DNA of 64,000 nt. Origin: Secundilactobacillus oryzae JCM 18671 (lineage in GTDB: Bacteria > Bacillota > Bacilli > Lactobacillales > Lactobacillaceae). Shown in pieces: positions 55,874 to 64,000 of the stretch (positions are counted from its first letter, which is position 1; the number at the start of each line of letters is the position of its first letter). The notes beneath the pieces are model-generated. The model made no database searches and was not told where the DNA came from. It saw only the letters and a list, made by a program, of their open reading frames with translations. The position numbers were made by a program, and so were the translations under genes. The stretch covers positions 1 through 64,000 of the forward strand of contig NZ_BBJM01000006.1 of NCBI RefSeq assembly GCF_000740055.1. Direction: 5' to 3'.

Positions 55874-57658
55874 TTAATCTTCATCTGTTTTAGTGACAAA
55901 CAAATCTAATTCTTGTAATTGCTTGTCTGAAACAGTTGATGGTGCTTCGGTCATTGGTTCAGTTGCCTTAGAGTTCTTAGGGAACGCAATCACATCACGA
56001 ATGTTTTCACGACCAGCTAATAATCTAGCAAAACGGTCGAGACCGATTGCTAAACCGCCATGAGGTGGAAAACCGTAGTCAAGTGCATCTAGGAGGAAGC
56101 CAAATTGTTCTTGGGCCTTTTCTTTAGTGAAACCTAATGCCTTAAGCATCTTTTCTTGGATTTCACGAGTGTGAATACGGATTGAACCTCCACCCAATTC
56201 AAGACCATTCAAGATGATGTCATAACTTTGAGCGTAAGCCTTATGTGGATCTTCGCCTTCGTCAAGGTAGTGGACGTCTTCTTCGTTTGGCATAGTGAAT
56301 GGATGGTGCGCTGCAACGTAACGCTTCAAGTCAACATCGTAGTGGAATAGTGGCCAGTTCACAACCCAGAGAAAGGCAAATTGAGATTCGTCAATCATGT
56401 TTTGTTCCTTGGCAATTGCCACACGCAAGTAACCCAATGTATCAGCCACAACGTTCTTGTTGTCAGCGGCAAAGAGAATTAAGTCGCCTACCTTGGCATC
56501 CATTGCAGTTAAGATTTGTTGGTTAATAGCTTCGTCTGTAAAGAATTTAGCGATTGGACCGTTGAAGCCCTCTTCAGTGACCTTTAACCAAGCTAATCCC
56601 TTAGCGCCAAAACGTTCAACGTATTGCGTGTAGCCATCAATGTCCTTACGTGAGTACTTATCAGCACCACCGGGAACGGCAATGGCCTTCACTTGGCCTC
56701 CATTTTCAATAACGTTTGAGAAGACCTTGAAGTCCACGTTCTTCATAATGTCAGACAGGTTCTTCAATTCCATACCGAAACGAACGTCGGGTTGGTCTGT
56801 ACCGAAACGATCCATAGATTCGTCCCAGTCCATCCGTTGGAATGGTAACTTCACGTCAATGTCCAACGTGTCTTTCATAACCTTAGCAATCAAGCCTTCA
56901 GTTAAGTCCTGAATTTCTTCAGCAGTTAAGAAAGAAGTTTCCAAGTCGATTTGTGTAAATTCTGGTTGACGGTCACCACGCAAGTCTTCATCACGGAAAC
57001 AACGTGCAATTTGGTAGTAACGGTCGAAACCAGAACCCATTAATAATTGCTTAAAAAGTTGTGGTGATTGTGGTAAAGCGTAGAAGTGGCCTGGGTATAC
57101 TCGGGAAGGAACTAAGTAATCACGGGCACCTTCAGGCGTCGACTTCGTCAAGTTAGGCGTTTCGATATCTAAGAATCCTTCAGAATCCAAGTAACTATGA
57201 ACTGATTGAGTGATCCGATTCCGAATTTTCAAACTTCTTTGCATTTCTGGACGACGCAAGTCCAAGTAGCGGTACTTCAAACGTAATTCGTCTGAGACAT
57301 TGATGTCGTCTTGAATGTAAAATGGTGGGTTCTTAGCCTTGTTAAGCAGGTTGATTTCAGTCACACGAACTTCAATCTTACCCGTACGCATGTTGTTGTT
57401 AACTTCCTTTTCGGAACGACGAACAACTTGGCCTTTCACTTCAATGACATATTCGTTACGAAGTTGGTCAGCAACCGCCAAAGCGGATTCGCTGTATTCT
57501 TCACTGAAAACTAATTGGACGATACCTTCACGGTCACGAAGGTCAATGAAAATTAAACCACCGAGGTCACGACGCTTTTGTACCCATCCCTTTAACACAA
57601 TTTCTTGATCCAAGTATTGCTCGTCAACTAGACCAGCATATGTTGTTCTTTTCATCAT
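55874..57658 (-). CDS. aspS: Aspartyl-tRNA synthetase
   Basis: Class IIb synthetase charging tRNA-Asp. It has an N-terminal OB anticodon-binding fold ([20 protein letters not shown]), class II motif 2 [18 protein letters not shown] near 218, a GAD insertion domain (about 290-420) and motif 3 [16 protein letters not shown] near 530. ATG 57658 lies nine bases after AGGAG. A second ATG follows directly. It is downstream of hisS by 12 bases and shares the T-box leader of the operon. Confidence 0.97.
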   Translation of the reverse strand: MMKRTTYAGLVDEQYLDQEIVLKGWVQKRRDLGGLIFIDLRDREGIVQLVFSEEYSESALAVADQLRNEYVIEVKGQVVRRSEKEVNNNMRTGKIEVRVTEINLLNKAKNPPFYIQDDINVSDELRLKYRYLDLRRPEMQRSLKIRNRITQSVHSYLDSEGFLDIETPNLTKSTPEGARDYLVPSRVYPGHFYALPQSPQLFKQLLMGSGFDRYYQIARCFRDEDLRGDRQPEFTQIDLETSFLTAEEIQDLTEGLIAKVMKDTLDIDVKLPFQRMDWDESMDRFGTDQPDVRFGMELKNLSDIMKNVDFKVFSNVIENGGQVKAIAVPGGADKYSRKDIDGYTQYVERFGAKGLAWLKVTEEGFNGPIAKFFTDEAINQQILTAMDAKVGDLILFAADNKNVVADTLGYLRVAIAKEQNMIDESQFAFLWVVNWPLFHYDVDLKRYVAAHHPFTMPNEEDVHYLDEGEDPHKAYAQSYDIILNGLELGGGSIRIHTREIQEKMLKALGFTKEKAQEQFGFLLDALDYGFPPHGGLAIGLDRFARLLAGRENIRDVIAFPKNSKATEPMTEAPSTVSDKQLQELDLFVTKTDED

Positions 57659-57670
57659 GATCAACAACTC

Positions 57671-58963
57671 CTATTTATTGAAATTTTGTTCTAGTGTTTC
57701 TTTAAAATGCTGCTTTACATCAGTTAATGACACGGAAACTTCTTCTCCAGTCGCCATCGACTTCAAATTAGCCGTTTGTGACTCAAGTTCGCTTTCCCCA
57801 ATCGTCAACGTATACTTGGCGTTTAGTCGATCAGCGGTCTTAAATTGACCCTTCGGCTTGCGATCTAGATAATCACGATCACTGGAGAATCCAGCCTCTC
57901 GAATCGCCTGAACGATTGGTAAAGTCATTTGATTGGCTGCATCCCCGATACCCACAACGTAGACATCAAGGGCATCATCACTCATCATTGCAACTTCTTG
58001 ATCTTCCAGCAACAGCAACAATCTTTCGAGACCTAAGCCAAACCCAACACCAGAAACCTCGGGTCCACCCAATTCTTCAACCAAACCATTATACCGACCA
58101 CCGGCACAAATAGTGGTGTAACCATGACCTAAGGACTTCGATTGCGTCATCACTTCAAAAATGGTGTGATTATAGTAATCAAGTCCCCGTACCATCGTTG
58201 AATCTACAACGTAGTCAATGTTCAATTGATCAAGTTGCATCTTCACCGCTTCGAAATGTGCCTTCGCCTCATCAGTCAGATAATCCAAAATAGCTGGTGC
58301 ATCTGCCACAAACTTTTGATCCTTTTCATCCTTACTGTCTAAAACGCGAAGTGGATTCTTGTGGAGTCGAACTTGAGAATCCTCACTCAACTCGTCAAAA
58401 TGCGGTTCAAGGTAGTCAATCAACGCTTTGCGATAGGCATCCCGACTCTCTTTATCACCTAAAGTGTTCAAAGACAACTTCAAGTCAGAAACGCCCAACT
58501 TCTTAAAGAAAGCAATCGCCATTGCAATGACTTCCACATCTAAAACGGGTGAATCACTGCCAAACGCTTCAACACCCACTTGGTGAAACTCACGTTGCCG
58601 ACCGGATTGTGGCCGTTCGTAACGAAACATTGGTCCCATGTAGTAAACCTTGTAAGGCTTATTAAATTCTGGACCAAATAGTTTATTCTCAACGAAGGCC
58701 CGAACGACCCCCGCAGTTCCCTCAGGACGAAGGGCAATATGCCGATCCCCCTTGTCCTTAAAATCGTACATTTCTTTAGTCACAATGTCTGATGTATCTC
58801 CAGAGGTTCTTGAAAACACCTCAAAATTTTCAAACATTGGTGTGCGAATTTCTTTATATTGATAAGTCTTAAAAAGTTCACGAGCAGTTGTTTCAACAAA
58901 TTGCCACTTTTCAGATGCCCCAGGCAAAATATCAGCTGTTCCCTTTGGCTTTTGATAACGCAT
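57671..58963 (-). CDS. hisS: Histidyl-tRNA synthetase
   Basis: Class IIa synthetase charging tRNA-His. Motif 2 region [20 protein letters not shown] near 77-96, [20 protein letters not shown] near 113-132, the histidine A segment [17 protein letters not shown] near 277 and motif 3 [15 protein letters not shown] are present. At 430 residues it is standard. ATG 58963 has AAAGGGG seven bases before it. It heads hisS-aspS under a T-box riboswitch. Confidence 0.97.
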   Translation of the reverse strand: MRYQKPKGTADILPGASEKWQFVETTARELFKTYQYKEIRTPMFENFEVFSRTSGDTSDIVTKEMYDFKDKGDRHIALRPEGTAGVVRAFVENKLFGPEFNKPYKVYYMGPMFRYERPQSGRQREFHQVGVEAFGSDSPVLDVEVIAMAIAFFKKLGVSDLKLSLNTLGDKESRDAYRKALIDYLEPHFDELSEDSQVRLHKNPLRVLDSKDEKDQKFVADAPAILDYLTDEAKAHFEAVKMQLDQLNIDYVVDSTMVRGLDYYNHTIFEVMTQSKSLGHGYTTICAGGRYNGLVEELGGPEVSGVGFGLGLERLLLLLEDQEVAMMSDDALDVYVVGIGDAANQMTLPIVQAIREAGFSSDRDYLDRKPKGQFKTADRLNAKYTLTIGESELESQTANLKSMATGEEVSVSLTDVKQHFKETLEQNFNK

Positions 58964-58990
58964 CACAATTCCCCTTTCTCAAATAAAAAT

Positions 58991-59195
58991 AAAAAGCACC
59001 CCTGTCAATTAGACAAGGGTGCTGGCGCACGGTACCACCTTAAGTTTTCTTCAGGATAACGTCACAGACGAATAGCACTCGGCTATTAGCTTCAAAAGTG
59101 TCTTCAATTCATCCTTTGTGATGCCTTCGCAGCTACCGGCACTCTCTGACCACTTGGATGGACCTACTAATCTTTCTCATCAGCATTTTTTAACT
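58991..59195 (-). promoter_or_regulatory. T-box riboswitch of the hisS-aspS operon
   Basis: AAGGTGGTACCGTGCG (59027-59042, minus) is the T-box core, with TGGT for the acceptor end. The terminator AGCACCC-TGTC/GACA-GGGTGCT plus T5 lies at 58991-59023. The candidate specifier stretch GACAC (59098-59102) holds GAC (Asp) and CAC (His). In the glyQS leader the specifier GGC is followed by A-CTTT, and here GAC has that same context. A second CAC lies at 59118-59120. With the two divergent promoters this fills the gene-free stretch 58964-59318. Confidence 0.92.
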
Positions 59196-59202
59196 AATTA
59201 AT

Positions 59203-59231
59203 ACAATAGTGAACTATCATCGGAAAGTCAA
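59203..59231 (-). promoter_or_regulatory. Promoter of the hisS-aspS leader
   Basis: TTGACT (59226-59231), a 17-base spacer and TATTGT (59203-59208) on the minus strand. Confidence 0.7.
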
Positions 59232-59259
59232 GGTAATCCTTAAATTTTCGGTTAGACAA

Positions 59260-59288
59260 TTGGCATTACGACTGGTTTTACCTATAAT
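59260..59288 (+). promoter_or_regulatory. Promoter of the amidase gene
   Basis: TTGGCA (59260-59265), a 17-base spacer and consensus TATAAT (59283-59288), divergent from the hisS leader promoter. Confidence 0.8.
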
Positions 59289-59318
59289 AGAATTATTAAT
59301 TAAAAGTGAGGATTACCT

Positions 59319-60167
59319 TTGAAACTACAAAAACAAAACTGGCGCTCTTGGGCCATTTGGGGTGGCGTCCTCATCGTTTTCATCGCGCTCGTCACCTCAT
59401 TAATTTTTCAAAACAGCCTAGTCACACCGATTAGTAATGTGCGTGTGCACACGGGGCCCAATATTAACTATACGGTCACCGACACTTTGCCAAAGGGCCA
59501 ACGGATACATGTCATGGCCAAACGTGACAATTGGTATAAGATTCGCTATAAAAATAAATCTGGTTGGGTTGCCAGCTGGCTAGTAAATCGCACTAACCAC
59601 AAATTGAAAGCGACCCAATTATCCGAAGCTACTATCGTCTTGGATCCCGGCCATGGTGGCCACGATTCTGGTGCTTTATCCCAATCTAATCTGCAAGAAA
59701 AAACCTACACGTTGCAACAAGCTCAACAGGTTAAAAAGGCACTTCAACAATATGGCGTTCATGTCTTGATGACACGTGATGATGATGATTCGGTATCTTT
59801 GGGTGATCGTGCCGAATTGGCAACTGATAAACATGCTGATGCGTTTATCAGCTTCCATTACGACTCTAGCCCCGTAGCTAATCAAGCAACTGGATTTACA
59901 ACCTACTTTTATCATTCCGACACTTCAAAAGCACTGGCAGAATCAATTAACTCTCATTTAACAGGACTGCCCCTCACCAACCGAGGTGTTGACTTTGGCA
60001 ACTTCCTGGTTATCCGTGATAATTTACGTCCCGCAGTTTTACTCGAAATGGGTTATATCAACACAACCAAAGACTTCAAGCAAATTCGAAGCACGACCTA
60101 CCAAAAGCAAGTTGCTCAAAAGATTGTTACTGGATTAAAAGCCTACTTTAAATCAAGTGCCAAATAA
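59319..60167 (+). CDS. N-acetylmuramoyl-L-alanine amidase with SH3 domain
   Basis: Cell-wall hydrolase cutting the muramic acid-alanine bond. It has an N-terminal membrane/signal segment (about 12-31), an SH3b domain (about 38-88, GPNINYTVTDTLPKGQRIHV) and an Amidase_3 catalytic domain (about 106-280). Zinc ligands lie in VLDPGHGGHDSGA near 108, the EKTYTLQQAQ helix and FISFHYDS near 180, with the catalytic Glu in AVLLEMGYI near 246. The start is TTG 59319 with GTGAGGAT upstream. The protein is probably tethered to the membrane. Confidence 0.92.
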   Translation: MKLQKQNWRSWAIWGGVLIVFIALVTSLIFQNSLVTPISNVRVHTGPNINYTVTDTLPKGQRIHVMAKRDNWYKIRYKNKSGWVASWLVNRTNHKLKATQLSEATIVLDPGHGGHDSGALSQSNLQEKTYTLQQAQQVKKALQQYGVHVLMTRDDDDSVSLGDRAELATDKHADAFISFHYDSSPVANQATGFTTYFYHSDTSKALAESINSHLTGLPLTNRGVDFGNFLVIRDNLRPAVLLEMGYINTTKDFKQIRSTTYQKQVAQKIVTGLKAYFKSSAK

Positions 60168-60185
60168 AATTTGGAGATGATTTTC

Positions 60186-61025
60186 ATGGTTTCAGAAAAA
60201 TGGTTTGCCCAATTACCCTTAAAACAGATAGAATCCGTCACACCGGTTTCAGGTGGCGATATTAACGAGGCCTTTCGCGTAGAAACAATCGACGCGACCT
60301 ACTTTGTCCTACGCCAGCCCAATCACGACGCTTCGTTTTACGATCACGAAGTAGAAGGCTTGCACTTACTGAGTCAAGCTGCGCTAGTGCCTCAAGTGAT
60401 TGGCTCGGGGACTATCGGAGACGACGCCTTTTTAATTTTAAACTGGATTAATACTGGTCACGGCTCACAACGAGATCTTGGCCACTTAGTTGCCACCGTC
60501 CACCAAGTTCATGCTGACCAATTCGGCTTCCATACTAATGTTACTAATGGTAAATTGCCGAAAATCAATACTTGGCAATCCGATTGGTTAACTTTTTACT
60601 TCAATCAACGGCTCGACGTCCTTGTCAACCGAGCTGAAGAACACGGCTTATGGAATGCTAACCGACAACATCATTTTGAACAATTCAAACCGCAATTCGA
60701 GCTGGAAAACGCTCATCGAACTATTCTGCCCAGCTTGCTACACGGGGATTTATGGTCAGGTAACTATCTCTTCACGGCGGATGGGCAACCCATGCTGATT
60801 GACCCGGATGTCTTTTACGGCGATCGTGAATTAGATCTGGCTATGACGACTATTTTTGGTGGCTTTGATGAAGACTTCTATGACGCCTACAATCAGGTCT
60901 ACCCCATTGATCCTGGCTTTGAGGATCGGCTTCCTGGCTATCAGCTTTACTATCTACTGGCTCATCTGAATCTATTCGGAGAGTCCTATGGCGGTGCGGT
61001 AGACCGCATTTTAAGTCGTTACTAG
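60186..61025 (+). CDS. Fructosamine/ketosamine kinase family protein
   Basis: A 279-residue kinase of the fructosamine-3-kinase group within the aminoglycoside-phosphotransferase fold. Members phosphorylate sugar adducts on amines and so help repair glycated proteins. VSGGDINEAFRVE near 22 is the nucleotide-binding start, LLHGDLWSGNYLF near 188 the catalytic loop, and MLIDPDVFYGDRELDLAM near 205 the metal-binding part. ATG 60186 with GGAGATGA before it is preferred over the TTG at 60171. It follows the amidase by 18 bases and converges on the HAD gene with a 4-base overlap. Confidence 0.85.
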   Translation: MVSEKWFAQLPLKQIESVTPVSGGDINEAFRVETIDATYFVLRQPNHDASFYDHEVEGLHLLSQAALVPQVIGSGTIGDDAFLILNWINTGHGSQRDLGHLVATVHQVHADQFGFHTNVTNGKLPKINTWQSDWLTFYFNQRLDVLVNRAEEHGLWNANRQHHFEQFKPQFELENAHRTILPSLLHGDLWSGNYLFTADGQPMLIDPDVFYGDRELDLAMTTIFGGFDEDFYDAYNQVYPIDPGFEDRLPGYQLYYLLAHLNLFGESYGGAVDRILSRY

Positions 61026-61660
61026 TTTGCTAGTAGCGCTTTTTTTAGTTCTGCCATTTGGCTCACCCGTAAATCTGGTTGTCGATAGACTTTAATAAGA
61101 TGATCCGGGTCAAACAGAATCGTTTGAATGCCTGCGTTTTTGCCAGCATCAACATCTAACTGACGGTCCCCAATCATGACAGTTTGATTCTGGTCTAGTT
61201 GATAAGTGAGACGTAACCACTCAATTCCCTCGGGATTTGGTTTGCGTTTGAAAGCCTGATCCTTCGTCACAACCCCTTCAAAATAATCACGCAACTCAAA
61301 CTGGCTCAGTAAATCTAGTGCCAGGTGATCCCGATGTGTTTCGACGTAGTGATGCATCCCTGCTGCAGCGGTCGCGGCTAATAAATCAGCAAGGCCAGTA
61401 AACGGTTTTGCTGACTTAACAAGTTCGGCTTCATTGATGTGATAGAGTTGATCAAGTCGACTCTCACTTAAACCGTAAATTGCGGCAAACTTTTTAATAG
61501 CGGTCCCAACCGATTCCCGGCGCATGGTTGTGTAGATTGCCACTTCATCAATTTCAAATTCAGCAATCCCTGCCGCTTCCAATGCCTGGACAAAGGCACT
61601 CACCATTTTTGGATAGGTATCGAAAAGTGTGCCATCAAAATCCCAAATTAAATTTTTCAT
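61022..61660 (-). CDS. HAD family hydrolase (phosphoglycolate phosphatase-like)
   Basis: A 212-residue HAD-superfamily phosphatase of subfamily IA. Motif I is WDFDGTLFDT at 6-15, with a helical cap domain about 16-80. Motif II corresponds to HYVETHRDH near 109-117 (Thr in place of the usual Ser). Motif III Lys lies in KRKPNPEG near 137-144, and motif IV in VMIGDRQLDVDAGKNAG near 160-176. Substrate cannot be told from sequence. ATG 61660 was chosen. It is convergent with the kinase gene and separated from dtd by a terminator. Confidence 0.85.
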   Translation of the reverse strand: MKNLIWDFDGTLFDTYPKMVSAFVQALEAAGIAEFEIDEVAIYTTMRRESVGTAIKKFAAIYGLSESRLDQLYHINEAELVKSAKPFTGLADLLAATAAAGMHHYVETHRDHLALDLLSQFELRDYFEGVVTKDQAFKRKPNPEGIEWLRLTYQLDQNQTVMIGDRQLDVDAGKNAGIQTILFDPDHLIKVYRQPDLRVSQMAELKKALLAN

Positions 61661-61673
61661 TATAAGTCTCCTT

Positions 61674-61708
61674 AAAAAATAGCACCGGTTAGCTTTCCCA
61701 ACCGGTGC
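61674..61708 (-). terminator. Terminator of the rsh-dtd operon
   Basis: GCACCGGTT and AACCGGTGC form a perfect stem with a short loop on the minus strand, followed by a T-rich tail. Confidence 0.8.
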
Positions 61709-61713
61709 ATTAA

Positions 61714-62160
61714 TTATTTATGATCTGTATCAAAAATGATGGTAACTGGGCCGTCATTCACGAGAGAAACCTGCATATCGGCACCAAACTCACCCGTTTC
61801 AACTTGAAGTCCAGTTGCACGCATCGCCTCGTTGAACTGTTCGTAACATTGCTTTGCATGTTCTGGATTCCCAGCACCAGTAAAGCTGGGACGATTACCC
61901 TTCCGCGTATCAGCAAATAAGGTAAATTGTGAAATCGACAGAATCGCGCCGCCAATATCTTCAATAGAGCGATTCATCTTGCCGTCTTCATCACTAAAAA
62001 CTCGCAACTTTGAAATTTTATGAACCAGGTACTTAATTTCTTCCTGACCATCTGTATCGCTCGCCCCCACCAATAGCATAAAACCTGCATTGATTTGACC
62101 GTGGACCTTACCATCAATTTCGACGGCAGCTTTTGAGACGCGTTGTAAGACAATTTTCAA
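61714..62160 (-). CDS. dtd: D-aminoacyl-tRNA deacylase
   Basis: Removes D-amino acids wrongly attached to tRNA. The two signature motifs are [17 protein letters not shown] near 77-93, which holds SQFTLFA, and a [12 protein letters not shown] end with the Gly-Pro pair. [20 protein letters not shown] begins the protein. At 148 residues it is standard. The start is TTG 62160 after AAGGAG. It follows the RSH gene by 19 bases, the common Firmicute order. Confidence 0.95.
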   Translation of the reverse strand: MKIVLQRVSKAAVEIDGKVHGQINAGFMLLVGASDTDGQEEIKYLVHKISKLRVFSDEDGKMNRSIEDIGGAILSISQFTLFADTRKGNRPSFTGAGNPEHAKQCYEQFNEAMRATGLQVETGEFGADMQVSLVNDGPVTIIFDTDHK

Positions 62161-62179
62161 AAACTAACACTCCTTCAAA

Positions 62180-64000
62180 TTACCTAAATGGCCGCTTAAC
62201 CACATAAATATCACGAACATTTCTGATATGGTCCATGATTAAGTTTAAATGTTCCAAGTTTCGAACCCCGAGTGAAATAGAAATCGTGACCATTCGATTA
62301 TGGTCCACTTTTCCATTGATTGAGGTCAACGACTTGGTGCTGTTATTAACAGTCTTGAGAACTTCATTTAATAAGCCATTTCGGTTATAGCCTTGAACTT
62401 CCAGATTGGCGCTGTATTGATTTTTGGCATTACCATCGGTATTCCAGTAAACTTCTACGAGTCGTTCACCGTTTTCCTCTGATTTTTGAACGTTAGGACA
62501 ATCAACTCGATGAACTGATACACCGCGTCCTTTCGTAATGTAGCCCACAATGTCGTCACCTGGAATAGGAGAACAACAATGACTCAGACGAACAAGCAGA
62601 TTATCGACCCCTTCAATCACAACTCCTTCAGGAGAATGAGAGCGCTTCTTGACCTTTTGTGGTCCCTTGTCGTCACTGGAAATCGTTTGATGCTCCTCGA
62701 GTAACTGACGCTCCTCGTTTCGTTGCCGTTCTTCTTCGGCTTCGTGACGAACATCGGCCGTCAATCGGTTGGCAACACCAACTGGTTGCACATCCCCAAA
62801 ACCAATTGCTGCAAACAAATCATCGACTTGATGGAAATGTAATTTTGCCGCAACCTTTTCCAACTGTTCTTTGGTCATAATTTGCTTTGGATCATACTTA
62901 AATTCGCGGAGTTGGTGGGCAATCATATCCCGTCCAGTTTCCACGTTTTCTGCCCGATCATTTTGACGGAAGAACTGCTTAATTTTGTTTCGCGCTCGCC
63001 GAGTTGAAACCAGGTTCAACCAATCACGATTAGGTCCGGTTGAGCTAGATGACGACTTGATGTCAACAATATCACCATTTTTAATTTGCGAATCCAAGGG
63101 CACGATTTTACCGTTAATGGTTGCACCAGTGGTATGATTCCCAATCTCAGTATGAATTGAGTATGCCATATCCAACGGACCAGCACCCTTTGGCAGTTCC
63201 AACACGTCTCCCTTAGGCGTAAACGCATAAACATGATCCCCAAAGAGTTCACCCTTAACGCTATCCATGAATTCGTCCGCGTTTTCAGAATCTTCCTGGA
63301 TTTCGATGAGTTGTTTGAACCAATTAAGCTTGTTACCCGTTTGGTTGAATTCAACTTTGTCCGTTTTGCCTTCTTTGTAGGCCCAGTGTGCGGCCACACC
63401 AAATTCAGCAACTTCATGCATCTGTTGCGTTCTAATTTGGACTTCAAGGGGCTTTCCTTCAGGTCCAATTACGGTCGTATGCAAGGATTGATACATGTTC
63501 GCTTTTGGCATCGCAATGTAGTCCTTAAAACGACCTGGCATTGGCTTCCATTGTGAATGAATGGCACCCAATACCGCGTAACAATCCTTAATTGAGTCCA
63601 CAATGACCCGAATAGCTAATAGGTCGTAAATTTGACTGAACTGCTTATGCTGATCCTTCATTTTGCGATAAATAGAATAGATATGCTTAGGACGACCATA
63701 GATATCCACTTTTAAATCAAGGTCAGAAATGGCATCCTTGATTTCCCCAATTGCTAGCGAAATGTAAGACTCTCGTTGATCACGCCGCGAATTCATCAAA
63801 TGTACAATTCGATAGTATTGCTGTGGGTTTAAATAGCGCAGTGAGATATCTTCTAGTTCCCATTTAATTGTGCTGATACCTAAGCGATCAGCAAGTGGCG
63901 CATAGATTTCTAACGTTTCGTTAGCAATCCGTCGTTGCTTATCCGGCCGTAGGTGTACCAACGTCCGCATATTATGTAACCGATCAGCCAGTTTAACAAT
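62180..64000 (-). CDS. rel: Bifunctional (p)ppGpp synthetase/hydrolase, RSH type (partial, 5' end beyond the window)
   Basis: Makes and degrades the stringent-response alarmones. The right edge cuts into the N-terminal HD hydrolase domain, whose last helix IVKLADRLHNMRTL is visible at the edge. The synthetase domain follows (GRPKHIYSIYRKM, then NMYQSLHTTVIGPEG). Then come a TGS domain (VYAFTPKGDVLELPKGAGPL), a middle region with the SHCCSPIPGD motif, and a C-terminal ACT domain. About 606 residues are present. It is transcribed toward dtd, with a shared terminator. Hydrolase competence cannot be judged because the HD residues are mostly outside. Confidence 0.95.
   Translation of the reverse strand: MVKLADRLHNMRTLVHLRPDKQRRIANETLEIYAPLADRLGISTIKWELEDISLRYLNPQQYYRIVHLMNSRRDQRESYISLAIGEIKDAISDLDLKVDIYGRPKHIYSIYRKMKDQHKQFSQIYDLLAIRVIVDSIKDCYAVLGAIHSQWKPMPGRFKDYIAMPKANMYQSLHTTVIGPEGKPLEVQIRTQQMHEVAEFGVAAHWAYKEGKTDKVEFNQTGNKLNWFKQLIEIQEDSENADEFMDSVKGELFGDHVYAFTPKGDVLELPKGAGPLDMAYSIHTEIGNHTTGATINGKIVPLDSQIKNGDIVDIKSSSSSTGPNRDWLNLVSTRRARNKIKQFFRQNDRAENVETGRDMIAHQLREFKYDPKQIMTKEQLEKVAAKLHFHQVDDLFAAIGFGDVQPVGVANRLTADVRHEAEEERQRNEERQLLEEHQTISSDDKGPQKVKKRSHSPEGVVIEGVDNLLVRLSHCCSPIPGDDIVGYITKGRGVSVHRVDCPNVQKSEENGERLVEVYWNTDGNAKNQYSANLEVQGYNRNGLLNEVLKTVNNSTKSLTSINGKVDHNRMVTISISLGVRNLEHLNLIMDHIRNVRDIYVVKRPFR

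Noticed and set aside
59118-59120. CAC in GGCATCACAAAGG as the His specifier of the hisS T-box
   Set aside because: It lies within upper stem I between strands that pair, whereas GACAC at 59098-59102 has the same following context as GGC in the glyQS leader. Kept only as an alternative.
1-64000. CRISPR arrays, tRNA or rRNA genes, prophage modules
   Set aside because: I saw no regularly spaced repeats, no cloverleaf-like intergenic sequence with conserved tRNA boxes, and no capsid, tail or integrase genes. The only tyrosine recombinase is xerD in its normal setting.

Overview
The window looks like core chromosome of a low-GC Gram-positive bacterium of the Lactobacillaceae. Three things point there: Bacillus/Lactobacillus-type gene order (rpsU-yqeY, phoH-ybeY-dgkA-era-recO-glyQS, dnaG-rpoD-trmK-nif3, cmk-rpsA-der-hup, ribT-scpAB-rluB), T-box and FMN riboswitch leaders, and strong AGGAGG-type ribosome binding sites. 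dnaE is followed directly by pyk with no pfkA between them, which suggests an obligately heterofermentative lactobacillus. I cannot name genus or species. Almost all genes lie on the minus strand, so this is probably one replichore read co-directionally with replication.

Layout. 1-3990 is the accessory part. It holds the end of an IS30-type transposase at the left edge, rnhB-rbgA, then an AT-rich type IV toxin-antitoxin pair (AbiEi/AbiEii) with an operator-like inverted repeat, and a lone HigA-type antitoxin. 4011-13170 carries yozE-ypmS-GDSL hydrolase, a DegV protein, a hemolysin III-like protein, dfrA-thyA, an ABC-F ATPase, cca and a YitT protein. 13218-21720 carries a TPR protein, HU, der, rpsA, cmk, a LysM protein, recQ and its HTH partner. 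21819-25125 holds ribU under an FMN riboswitch, then rluB-scpB-scpA-ribT. 25242-32853 holds xerD, cvfB, pyk, dnaE and a small membrane protein. 32914-49631 holds clpB (CtsR-type operator), pepT, nif3-trmK, rpoD-dnaG, glyS-glyQ (glycine T-box), recO-era-dgkA-ybeY-phoH, yqeY and rpsU. 49824-55740 holds a PPDK-regulator homologue, nfo, a teichoic-acid cluster (two CDP-glycerol glycerophosphotransferase-like proteins plus a TagG-like permease) and a second YitT protein. 55874-64000 holds hisS-aspS with a T-box leader, an amidase, a fructosamine-kinase-like protein, a HAD hydrolase, dtd, and an RSH (ppGpp) enzyme cut by the right edge.

Most genes serve housekeeping: translation (glyQS, hisS, aspS, cca, trmK, dtd, rpsU, rpsA), ribosome assembly (rbgA, der, era, ybeY, rluB), replication and repair (dnaE, dnaG, recO, recQ, nfo, rnhB, xerD), chromosome organisation (scpAB, hup), folate/thymidylate (dfrA-thyA) and stress (clpB, rsh). 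Regulation is the most readable layer: two T-boxes, one FMN riboswitch with a visible alternative pairing, one CtsR operator, one cre-like site and many intrinsic terminators. At least eleven genes appear to start with TTG.

I see no rRNA, tRNA, CRISPR or prophage, and no clearly new multi-gene system. The best candidates for a second look are the hisS-aspS T-box whose candidate specifier GACAC contains both an Asp and a His codon, the AbiE/HigA island with its operator, and a primase zinc motif in which the usual His is Gln.
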